Source of the DNA: Nitrospinota bacterium | GTDB taxonomy: Bacteria; UBA8248 | Reading direction: 5' to 3' | NCBI GenBank assembly: GCA_003506735.1 | Contig: DNYS01000109.1 | Location: 50,059 to 59,547 of the forward strand | DNA length: 9,489 nucleotides | Shown here: piece by piece, positions 1-5,655 of the stretch | Layout of the letters: the number at the start of each line of letters is the position of its first letter | Position numbering within the stretch: the first letter of the stretch is position 1 | The notes under the pieces: model-generated | Databases searched by the model: none | What the model was told of the DNA's origin: nothing | The model's input: only the letters and a program-made list of their open reading frames with translations | Position numbers and translations under genes: made by a program

Positions 1-28
1 GGGAATAGGGGTTCTGCGTATATTCTCA

Positions 29-62
29 TTATACCGAACCTTGGCTTATACCGAACCTTGGC
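29..62. repeat. Perfect 17-bp tandem direct repeat, two copies
   Basis: TTATACCGAACCTTGGC occurs at 29-45 and again, with no mismatch and no spacer, at 46-62. The match stops at both outer edges. It lies about 90 nt before the threonine synthase start, in a stretch with no convincing gene, and is more AT-rich than its surroundings. It could be a paired regulator-binding site in the promoter of the downstream operon or a simple duplication. The repeat is seen directly; any function is inference. Confidence 0.9.
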
Positions 63-154
63 GGTGAGATTCCAATCCCGTTTCTGGCCGGGCCGGGCCG
101 AAACGGTGGGGGGCCGGACGGGCTCGAAGCGGTGGAGGGGTGGAGGGAGGCGGA

Positions 155-1372
155 TTGAGCGCATTTTCTTCGTTGACGCATCTGGAGTGCTCGAAAACGG
201 GCGAACGTCTTCCGGCCGGGGGCTTGATGAACCTGAGCCCGGCGGGGGCGCCCCTTCTGGCGCGCTATGATCTCGAGGCCGCCGCGCGGACCCTCCGGCC
301 CGAGGCCTTGCGGGAGCGGCGGTCCGATATGTGGCGCTATCATGAGGTTCTTCCCGCACCCGCACCCGGAGCCATCGTGTCCCTCGGCGAGGGGATGACT
401 CCCCTCCTCGCGGCGCCGCGCCTGGGCGCGCGCCTGGGTCTCTCGCGGCTCTACATCAAGGACGAGGGAACGAACCCGACGGGCAGCTTCAAGGCGCGGG
501 GGATGTCGGTGGCGATCACCATGGCCCGCCTGCTCGGGGCGGAGAAGGTGGTTGTCCCCACGGCGGGGAATGCCGGGGGGGCGGCGGCGGCCTATGCCTC
601 CCGCGCGGGGATCGAGGCCCATATTTTCGTCCCGGCGGACGCACCGCCCGTGCACAAGGCCGAGTGCGCCCTGGCCGGTGCGTTCGTGACCGAGGTGCGC
701 GGCACGATCTACCACTGCGGGGCCATCGCCGCCCGGATGGGGCCTTCGAGGGGGTGGTTCGATCTCTCCACCTTCCGGGAGCCCTACCGCGCCGAGGGAA
801 AAAAGACGATGACGTTTGAACTCTTCGAGCAGTTGAACGGAGAGCTTCCAGACGCCATTGTGTATCCCACCGGCGGCGGCACGGGCCTGGTGGCGATGTG
901 GAAGGCGTTCGGGGAGATGGAGGCGCTCGGGTGGATCGGCTCCGCGCGCCCGCGCATGATCTCGGTCCAGGCCGAGGGGTGCGCTCCCCTGGTGAAGGCC
1001 TTCGAGGCGGGCCGCCCGAATGCGGAGTTGTGGGAAAACCCCACGACGAAGGTGTCCGGGCTTCGCGCGCCCAAGGTGCTGGCCGATTCCCTGTGCCTGG
1101 CGGCGATCCGCGAAAGCGGCGGCGCGGCGGCGGCGGTTCCGGACGAGGCGATGTTCGAGGCCCAGCGCGAGGCCGGCGGGGCCGGCGGGTTTTTGCTCTG
1201 CCCGGAGGGGGCGGCCTGCATCGCGGCCCTCCGCGTGCTCAAGGAGCGCGGCGCGGTGGGTGCGGACGAGCGCATCGTCGTTTTCAACACAGCCACCGCG
1301 CTTAAATACGCGGACATGATTTCCGCCGAATGCCCGGTCGTGGATCCCCTGCCGGAGGAGAAAGCCGGATGA
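155..1372 (+). CDS. thrC: Threonine synthase, PLP-dependent
   Basis: Converts O-phosphohomoserine to threonine with pyridoxal phosphate, the last step of threonine synthesis, in the cytoplasm. From the TTG at 155 it is 405 aa. The N-terminus (LTHLECSKTGER, then LSPAGAPLLARYDL) is typical of this threonine synthase branch. TGSFKARG holds the PLP lysine (about K113), PTAGNAGG is the substrate/PLP asparagine loop (about 136-142), and YPTGGGTGL (about 237-245) is the phosphate-binding glycine loop. The TTG start is chosen because GGAGG at 142-146 lies 8 nt upstream; an in-frame GTG at 140 is the alternative, but its nearest GGAGG is only 1 nt away. The stop overlaps the next start (ATGA at 1369-1372), implying translational coupling. 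A related beta-replacing PLP enzyme is possible but less likely. Confidence 0.9.
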   Translation: MSAFSSLTHLECSKTGERLPAGGLMNLSPAGAPLLARYDLEAAARTLRPEALRERRSDMWRYHEVLPAPAPGAIVSLGEGMTPLLAAPRLGARLGLSRLYIKDEGTNPTGSFKARGMSVAITMARLLGAEKVVVPTAGNAGGAAAAYASRAGIEAHIFVPADAPPVHKAECALAGAFVTEVRGTIYHCGAIAARMGPSRGWFDLSTFREPYRAEGKKTMTFELFEQLNGELPDAIVYPTGGGTGLVAMWKAFGEMEALGWIGSARPRMISVQAEGCAPLVKAFEAGRPNAELWENPTTKVSGLRAPKVLADSLCLAAIRESGGAAAAVPDEAMFEAQREAGGAGGFLLCPEGAACIAALRVLKERGAVGADERIVVFNTATALKYADMISAECPVVDPLPEEKAG

Positions 1373-1782
1373 TGGAAATCACCCGCCGCGAGGAATTCAG
1401 CGCGGCCCACCGCCTGTTCAACCCCGATTTTTCGGACGAGGAAAACGAGGCCCTGTACGGCAAGTGCGCGAATCCCCACTACCACGGCCATAACTATACC
1501 GTCGAGGTGACCCTTCGCGGCCCCGTGGACCCGGCGACGGGGATGACCTACAACCTTGCCGATCTGAAAACCGCCATGCGCCGGGAGATTATCGACAAGG
1601 TGGATCACAAGAACCTGAACGAGGACGCCGCCGGCTTCATGAAAAACCGCATCCCGACGGCCGAGAATATCGCCATCTCGATCTGGGAGCGGCTCGAGGA
1701 GCACATCGAGGCGGGGCTACTCCACCGGGTGCGCCTTTTCGAGAACGAGCGGAATTTCGTCGATTACTACGGTGGGAGGTAG
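1369..1782 (+). CDS. ptpS: 6-pyruvoyl-tetrahydropterin synthase family protein (PTPS-II-type motif)
   Basis: 137-aa member of the PTPS/QueD family, which converts 7,8-dihydroneopterin triphosphate to 6-pyruvoyl- or 6-carboxy-tetrahydropterin. Zinc ligands are H14, H39 and H41; the catalytic cysteine is C33, with D79-H80 in DHKNL and the pterin-binding glutamate probably E125. The cysteine spacing is C-x5-HGH (CANPHYHGH), as in animal PTPS, not the C-x3-HGH of E. coli QueD, and VDHKNL, TAENIAISIW and the C-terminal half also read like animal PTPS. This favours a biopterin role over queuosine, though automatic annotation would probably say QueD. The start at 1369 has GGAGGAG at 1354-1360, 8 nt upstream, and overlaps the thrC stop. 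An SDR starts 1 nt after its stop. No folE or que gene is in the window. Family certain; substrate route inferred. Confidence 0.88.
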   Translation: MMEITRREEFSAAHRLFNPDFSDEENEALYGKCANPHYHGHNYTVEVTLRGPVDPATGMTYNLADLKTAMRREIIDKVDHKNLNEDAAGFMKNRIPTAENIAISIWERLEEHIEAGLLHRVRLFENERNFVDYYGGR

Positions 1783-1783
1783 G

Positions 1784-2515
1784 ATGGCGGCGGAGGGCTT
1801 CGGCGGGCTCGCGGGCAAGCGGATTGTTCTCACGGGCGCCACGCGCGGAATCGGGCGGGCCTGCGCGCTGCGCCTCGCCCGGGGCGGTGCGGCGGTGCTC
1901 GGCGTCGCCAGGGACGCCAAGGCCCTGGCCTCCCTGGCCATGGAGGCCAAGTCCTTCGCGGGCCGGATCTTCGGGCACAGCTGCGATGTCACCCGGCCGG
2001 AAAGCATGCCCGCCCTCGCCGAGGCCGCCGAAAAGCGCCTCGGGGCTGTGGACGCTCTGGTGAATAATGCCGGGGCCGCCGTTTTCGGGGAGATCGGGGT
2101 CCTCTCGCCGGAGGATTTCGACGCCACGCTGGCCGTTTGCCTGAAGGCCCCCTATCTGGTGACCCGCTCCCTGGTCCCCCTCATGGAGGGCACCGGGGGG
2201 GATGTGATCAACATCTCCTCCATCGCCGCCGTGGACGGATTTCCAGGGGCGGCGGCCTATTGCGCCGCCAAGGCCGGGCTGGAAGGAATGTCCCGGGCCC
2301 TGGTCGAGGAGTTGCGGCCAAAGGGGATTCGGGTCACCGTCCTGCGGCCCGGCGCCACCGCCACCCGCATGTGGGAGGCCATTCCGGGGGAGTACGACAT
2401 GGACAAAATGATCCCGCCCGAGGCGGTTGCCGAGTCGCTGGAGCACCTTCTGACCCAATCCCGGCGGGCCTGGACCGAGACCCTGGTTCTCTACCCGCCG
2501 GATGGAAAGGTATAA
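1784..2515 (+). CDS. Short-chain dehydrogenase/reductase (SDR), possibly pterin-linked
   Basis: 243-aa classical SDR, an NAD(P)-dependent oxidoreductase with one Rossmann domain. Visible motifs: TGATRGIG (17-24) for the cofactor, CDV with D68, NNAG (94-97), catalytic S146, and YCAAK giving Y159 and K163, followed by RPGATAT. An arginine after the second strand (GVARD, R43) suggests NADPH preference. Length is normal for the family. The ATG at 1784 lies 1 nt after the upstream stop and has GGAGGT at 1775-1780, somewhat close; a GTG at 1772 in frame is the alternative. Sepiapterin reductase is also an SDR, so coupling to a PTPS-type gene makes a pterin reductase plausible. That is inference from context: general SDR motifs do not fix the substrate, and a 3-oxoacyl-ACP-reductase-like enzyme remains possible. 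Confidence 0.88.
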   Translation: MAAEGFGGLAGKRIVLTGATRGIGRACALRLARGGAAVLGVARDAKALASLAMEAKSFAGRIFGHSCDVTRPESMPALAEAAEKRLGAVDALVNNAGAAVFGEIGVLSPEDFDATLAVCLKAPYLVTRSLVPLMEGTGGDVINISSIAAVDGFPGAAAYCAAKAGLEGMSRALVEELRPKGIRVTVLRPGATATRMWEAIPGEYDMDKMIPPEAVAESLEHLLTQSRRAWTETLVLYPPDGKV

Positions 2516-2560
2516 ACCCCATGAAATCAAAGAAATTGGGATTTGAGGATTGGAGGATTT

Positions 2561-2577
2561 CCCCGCATAATGTGGGG
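2561..2577 (+). other. Small hairpin between the SDR gene and motA
   Basis: CCCCGCA-TAA-TGTGGGG forms a 7-bp stem with one G-U pair and a 3-nt loop. No T run follows, so it is not a canonical intrinsic terminator. It sits in the 160-nt gap separating the pterin-type operon from the motility operon and could still end or stabilise the upstream transcript. The gap is less GC-rich than its surroundings and holds no convincing gene; a 23-codon ATG frame at 2521-2592 is present but unsupported. Confidence 0.3.
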
Positions 2578-2608
2578 GCTCATGATTTGTAAGCGCCTGG
2601 TTCCTGAT

Positions 2609-2623
2609 TGGCCCGGGTGCGGC
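2609..2623 (+). promoter_or_regulatory. Candidate sigma-54 (-24/-12) promoter for the motility operon
   Basis: TGGCCCGGGTGCGGC matches the sigma-54 layout TGGCACG-N4-TTGC at the key positions: GG at -24 and GC at -12 with correct spacing, though the -12 box reads CGGC rather than TTGC. It lies about 50 nt before the motA start. Sigma-54 control of flagellar genes is common in polar-flagellated proteobacteria. The match is partial and the region is GC-rich, so chance is a real alternative. Confidence 0.3.
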
Positions 2624-2675
2624 GCGTCGGGCCTGATATTCGCCCGGGGGATTTAGATAGGGAGAACACGCACTC

Positions 2676-3479
2676 GTGTCCACCGTTATCGGAATTGTAG
2701 TGGGTAGCGGCCTGCTTTTTTACTCCATATTAAGTCAGGGCGGAATCGGAATTTTCGTCGATCCCGGATCTATCATGATCGTCGGTGGGGGCACGCTTGC
2801 GGCCATACTCATCTCGTTCCCGCTAAAAAACGTCGTCGGCGTGTTCAAGATTTTGAAAAACGTTTTTGGCGCCGAAATTGCCGACGCGGGCGCCTACATC
2901 TCCGCCTGTGTCCGCCTGGCCCACAAGGCGCGCAAGGAGTCGATCCTCAACCTTCAGAGCGACGCAACAAACATCAGGAACCGCATCATGAAAATGGGCC
3001 TCCAACTCGTCATCGATGGCCAGCCCCCCGAGGTCGTTCGCGCCGTTCTCGAGACCGAACTCGATGGGCTTTTGGTTCGCCACGACGAGGGCTCGCGAAT
3101 TTTTAAATCGATGGGCCGCTTCTCCCCGGCCTTTGGCCTGATCGGAACCCTGATCGGCCTGATCTCGATGTTGCGGAGCCTCTCGGGCGGGACTGAAAAC
3201 CTGGGCCCCGGCATGGCGGTCGCCCTGGTGACCACGTTCTACGGCGCGCTGTCCTCGAACCTGTTTTTCCTCCCGATAGCGGACAAGCTGGAAAACCGCT
3301 CCGAGACAGAAGCCCAGGGGGTGCGGATCATCATCGAGGGCGTTTTGATGATCCAGGAAGGGAGCAATCCCCGCCTGATCGAGCAAAAGCTCAACGCCCA
3401 TCTCCTACCCGCCCAGCGGCAACAGCATTACGATCGGATGATGCGGCGTGAGAAGTCCCAGCCCGCGGAAGGCGGATAA
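2676..3479 (+). CDS. motA: Flagellar motor stator protein MotA
   Basis: 267-aa inner-membrane stator subunit that, with MotB, forms the ion channel driving flagellar rotation. Four membrane segments lie at about 4-20, 30-50, 149-169 and 178-200, with a large cytoplasmic loop between the second and third, the standard MotA/PomA topology. P151 and P200 match the two conserved prolines of E. coli MotA (P173, P222), including their 49-residue spacing. The loop arginine is probably R86; seven residues on, where E. coli has E98, this protein has Q94, by hand alignment. The start is GTG at 2676 with GGGAG at 2660-2664 upstream. motB follows after 3 nt. Whether protons or sodium drive it cannot be told from sequence. 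Confidence 0.95.
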   Translation: MSTVIGIVVGSGLLFYSILSQGGIGIFVDPGSIMIVGGGTLAAILISFPLKNVVGVFKILKNVFGAEIADAGAYISACVRLAHKARKESILNLQSDATNIRNRIMKMGLQLVIDGQPPEVVRAVLETELDGLLVRHDEGSRIFKSMGRFSPAFGLIGTLIGLISMLRSLSGGTENLGPGMAVALVTTFYGALSSNLFFLPIADKLENRSETEAQGVRIIIEGVLMIQEGSNPRLIEQKLNAHLLPAQRQQHYDRMMRREKSQPAEGG

Positions 3480-3482
3480 CCC

Positions 3483-4160
3483 ATGGACAAACCTCCAGCC
3501 AAGAAACCGGATCCCCCACAAGAATGGCTCATGACCTTCGGGGACATGATGGCCCTTTTACTGACGTTTTTCGTGCTCCTGATCGGGATATCGAGCCCCG
3601 ATCAGGGCAAGTTCGACAAGGCCATGCAATCGATCGCCGAGGCGCTGGGCGCGGACCCGGGGTCTTCTACCGCGACCCTGTTGGTCTCCGAGAAGGCATC
3701 GGAGGCCTCGTTCAAGAATCTGGGCAGCCAGGTCGAGGAGATCATAAACGAGGGAAACTTGCAGGATATTGTCGATGTGGCAATCAACGAAAGGGGCATC
3801 GTCCTGAACATCGTGGGCGGCGCCCTTTTCCGCTCCGGGGGCGCGCGGGTGTCCAGGGACATGAAACCCCTTCTTCTCTTGGTGAGCGATATGCTGAAAA
3901 AGCTGCCCTACAAAATCATCGTCGAGGGCCACACCGACGCCACCCAAACCAAGGGCGGCCGGTATCCCTCGAACTGGGAGCTTTCCGCCGCCCGGGCGGC
4001 CGCCGTGGTCCGGGTGATGGCGGAAGGGGGAGTGGCCGCCGACAGGTTTTCGGCCATCGGCTACGCTGAATTTCGCCCGCTTTATGCGCAAACCAAGGCG
4101 AACCGGGCCAAGAACCGCCGGGTGGAAATCATCATATCGCGAGAGGGGAAGGCAAGTTGA
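3483..4160 (+). CDS. motB: Flagellar motor stator protein MotB
   Basis: 225-aa stator subunit that anchors the MotAB channel to peptidoglycan. A short cytoplasmic tail with WLMTFGDMM leads into one membrane helix (about 18-38); D21 is the ion-carrying aspartate equivalent to E. coli D32. The plug segment follows (SPDQGKFDKAMQ). An OmpA-like peptidoglycan-binding domain fills about 108-220: FRSGGARV, VEGHTDA (147-153), NWELSAARA (164-172) and NRRVEI (211-216). Length is slightly short for the family because the linker is short. GGAAGGCGG upstream of the ATG is a good ribosome site. The last codons overlap a TTG start of the next frame (TTGA at 4157-4160), implying coupling to the PilZ genes. 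Confidence 0.95.
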   Translation: MDKPPAKKPDPPQEWLMTFGDMMALLLTFFVLLIGISSPDQGKFDKAMQSIAEALGADPGSSTATLLVSEKASEASFKNLGSQVEEIINEGNLQDIVDVAINERGIVLNIVGGALFRSGGARVSRDMKPLLLLVSDMLKKLPYKIIVEGHTDATQTKGGRYPSNWELSAARAAAVVRVMAEGGVAADRFSAIGYAEFRPLYAQTKANRAKNRRVEIIISREGKAS

Positions 4161-4249
4161 GTCTCGGGCCTCGGATGATATTTCCGGAGGATCGCCCGGA
4201 GCCGGCTGCGCCTGAAGAGGGTTTTGCGGATCGGTTCAAGGATATCTAT

Positions 4250-4285
4250 AATTTCGGCAAGAAGGGCAATTTCGGGAGAAAAGGG
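4250..4285 (+). repeat. Imperfect 18-bp tandem repeat coding NFGKKG-NFGRKG
   Basis: Two adjacent 18-nt units, 4250-4267 and 4268-4285, agree at 13 of 18 positions and encode NFGKKG then NFGRKG in the frame starting at 4157. Five base differences but only one amino-acid change suggest this stretch has been translated in that frame. It lies just before the G12 tract. Confidence 0.6.
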
Positions 4286-4311
4286 GTCTCTGACCGCGGA
4301 TTTCCCCGGAC

Positions 4312-4323
4312 GGGGGGGGGGGG
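4312..4323 (+). repeat. Homopolymer of 12 G inside the first PilZ gene
   Basis: Twelve consecutive G follow C4311, the longest such run I see in the window, and it falls where the PilZ coding frame changes. With 12 G, translation from 4157 continues to a stop at 4493-4495 (112 aa). With 13 G it enters the paralogue-like frame and stops at 4408-4410 (84 aa). With 11 or 14 G it runs open into the PilZ domain to 4847 (229 aa for 11 G). Runs of this length slip readily in replication, transcription and sequencing. Confidence 0.9.
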
Positions 4324-4429
4324 TCGTTTCCCTTCAAGTTTTCGGTCGTTTTCGAGAAAAAGTACGAAGCGCTCCGCTCCGTTTATATGGATGCGGAAAC
4401 GAAGGACTGAAAAGGAGGGGGGGCGCGGG

Positions 4430-4445
4430 TTCCTCCCGGGAGGAA
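4430..4445. promoter_or_regulatory. Perfect 16-bp palindrome over a possible ribosome site
   Basis: TTCCTCCCGGGAGGAA is its own reverse complement. Its right half holds GGGAGGA, the only ribosome-binding-like sequence before the ATG at 4458, although 14 nt away. In RNA a perfect palindrome has no loop, so some central pairs must open; the fold would still tend to hide the GGAGG. It could equally be a dimeric protein-binding site or chance. Confidence 0.35.
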
Positions 4446-4457
4446 GAAGCCGGAACG

Positions 4458-4847
4458 ATGGCGGGCGCCATTTTGGAGAGGCTGGATCAGATTGAAAAAA
4501 AACTGGACCGCCTCCTCGGCGAGGGGGCCGTGGCCGAAACGCTTCCGAGCAACTCCCCGATGGAGAGGGCCTATGCACGCGATATTTCCGGCGCGGTGAT
4601 CCGGATGGGTTCGGTACAGCTTCTCAGCCCGGGCTGGGACCTGAATATCGAGATCGATACGCTGGAGCCCTATCCCCTGAAAATCTCCGCGCTGGGGCGG
4701 GTGGTCCGCAACTTTCCAGGCATAGAGGGTTCGATCAACGAGTTGGCCTGTGAGTTTGTCGGCATCCATGAGGAGGATCGAAAGGCCATTAGTTCGTTTG
4801 TGTACCGGCGGCAGGGGGAGTTGGCGAGAATTTGGCAAATAGACTGA
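4458..4847 (+). CDS. PilZ-domain protein, C-terminal open frame of the disrupted gene
   Basis: 129-aa frame that could be made separately or as the end of the longer disrupted gene. Residues 5-20 form an amphipathic heptad helix (ILERLDQIEKKLDRLL), matching the helix before the PilZ barrel in the next gene. The barrel spans about 36-115. The usual c-di-GMP motif D-x-S-x-x-G is degenerate: DISGAV has V in place of the final G, and no RxxxR precedes it here, so ligand binding is doubtful. The C-terminus (EEDRKAISSFVYRRQGELAR) parallels EDDREELIAYSFKRQRQEAAR of the paralogue. The ATG lacks a well-spaced ribosome site, and the frame stays open well upstream (past 4224), so 4458 as a true start is uncertain. 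Fold assignment is good; independent expression is not. Confidence 0.6.
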   Translation: MAGAILERLDQIEKKLDRLLGEGAVAETLPSNSPMERAYARDISGAVIRMGSVQLLSPGWDLNIEIDTLEPYPLKISALGRVVRNFPGIEGSINELACEFVGIHEEDRKAISSFVYRRQGELARIWQID

Positions 4848-4865
4848 TTATCCGGGAATCCTAAA

Positions 4866-5510
4866 ATGGCAGACGAAAAATTTGAATCCATCGGAAAAGA
4901 CACCGGACAGGCGCGCAACGCGGCGCGGACAGCCGAAAGATTTTCGATAGAGTACGAAGTCATCACGGACAAGGAGGTCCAGCTTCTCAAGCCCGAGTAT
5001 CTCGAAGCGCGAACCTCGGAGCGCCCGGACGGGCCGGCGGGCGCCGGGGGCGCGGATGCGTTTTCGGCCATGGGGGTGCCGCCCGCCCAGATCATGATGT
5101 ACCAGGCGACCATGCGCGCCTTCAAGCAGCTCGAAGACAAGCTCGACGATGTATTGAAGGCGATGGGCGCCACCTTGGCTGACCAGAAAAAATTGAACAA
5201 GGCGATGTGCGTGGATCTTTCATCGGGCGGCATGAGAATGATCGCTGCCCAGAAGGTCAAAAGGGGGACGCTCCTGAGGCTGGTCCTCACGCTTCCGCCC
5301 CTTCATCCCGTCATCATCGTGGCGGTTGGGAAAATCGTGAAGGCCAGCCCGATTCGGCTCCCCTCGGGCAAGCGGGCGTTGGAGACGGCCATCGCCTTCG
5401 AGGTGATCAACGAGGACGATCGGGAGGAACTCATCGCTTACAGCTTCAAGCGCCAGCGCCAGGAAGCGGCCAGGGCGTTGGCCGGAAATGACGATGACGA
5501 CGATTATTAG
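4866..5510 (+). CDS. PilZ-domain protein, intact paralogue
   Basis: 214-aa cytoplasmic PilZ protein, a likely c-di-GMP receptor. The N-terminal part (1-52) contains RNAAR and RTAER (R17-R21-R25), possible RxxxR elements, then a conserved segment to T50. A Gly/Ala-rich linker leads to a heptad helix (about 79-100, FKQLEDKLDDVLKAM). The PilZ barrel follows with DLSSGG (117-122), an intact D-x-S-x-x-G, and ends near 195. The tail is acidic (DDDDD). A helix of heptads beside a PilZ barrel recalls tetrameric PilZ proteins such as Xanthomonas XCC6012; that comparison is inference. YcgR/FlgZ-type PilZ proteins act on the flagellar motor, and position behind motAB suggests the same here. The ATG at 4866 has only a weak GGGA upstream and follows the previous stop by 18 nt. 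Confidence 0.85.
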   Translation: MADEKFESIGKDTGQARNAARTAERFSIEYEVITDKEVQLLKPEYLEARTSERPDGPAGAGGADAFSAMGVPPAQIMMYQATMRAFKQLEDKLDDVLKAMGATLADQKKLNKAMCVDLSSGGMRMIAAQKVKRGTLLRLVLTLPPLHPVIIVAVGKIVKASPIRLPSGKRALETAIAFEVINEDDREELIAYSFKRQRQEAARALAGNDDDDDY

Positions 5511-5613
5511 GAAATTCCCATCCGCATGGCGAAGTCCGTAATCTCCGGTTCACCCCAGACGGCTTGCTGTTCGATTGTCCGGAACGTCCCTCGAGGGGGG
5601 CGGGTTTATCGAT

Positions 5614-5631
5614 CGCCCGGGCAGCCGGGCG
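5614..5631 (+). promoter_or_regulatory. Strong GC hairpin in the ferredoxin leader
   Basis: CGCCCGG-GCAG-CCGGGCG forms a perfect 7-bp stem with a 4-nt loop. It ends 9 nt before the AAAGGAG ribosome site of the ferredoxin gene. No T run follows, so it is not a standard terminator; a role in mRNA stability or translation, or a leaky end to the PilZ transcript, is possible. A 10-bp palindrome, CCCTCGAGGG, lies just upstream at 5588-5597. The 145-nt gap holds no convincing gene. Confidence 0.4.
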
Positions 5632-5655
5632 GCGCACTTGAAAGGAGCCAGACCC

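Larger units (their letters stand above)
4157..4847 (+). pseudogene. PilZ-domain gene disrupted by two apparent frame changes (decayed or phase-variable)
   Basis: Pieces of one PilZ-type protein lie in three frames. From TTG 4157 (overlapping the motB stop; ATG 4175 also possible) a charged, glycine-rich N-terminus reads to a run of 12 G at 4312-4323. The next coding-like piece, 4324-4407, is one frame back and ends at TGA 4408-4410; its stretch EKKYEALRSVYMDAET (4354-4401) aligns without gaps to DKEVQLLKPEYLEART of the intact PilZ gene downstream, 10 of 16 positions identical or conservative. The third piece, a coiled coil plus PilZ barrel, is one further frame back at 4458-4847. Adding one base at each break would give about 230 aa, close to the 214-aa paralogue. 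As given, translation from 4157 stops at 4495 after 112 aa. Sequencing error at the homopolymer, true decay or a length-variable switch are all possible. Confidence 0.7.

Noticed and set aside
2521..2592. 23-codon ATG frame between the SDR gene and motA
   Set aside because: GGAAAGG lies about 10 nt upstream and the composition differs from the surroundings, but there is no recognisable family, and the hairpin at 2561-2577 lies inside it. Too short to support without conservation.
1637..2683. 348-codon minus-strand frame opposite the SDR gene
   Set aside because: Shadow of the SDR coding frame, rich in Gly/Pro/Arg, with no domain or plausible ribosome site.
4224..4457. Upstream part of the frame that ends at 4847, read as coding from TTG 4224
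   Set aside because: At 4324-4407 the paralogue-like sequence lies in a different frame and this frame has low third-codon GC, so it is probably open by chance there.
5526..5655. ATG-started frame in the PilZ-ferredoxin gap
   Set aside because: It continues out of frame through the ferredoxin gene, has no recognisable domain, and covers a hairpin and palindrome better explained as leader sequence.
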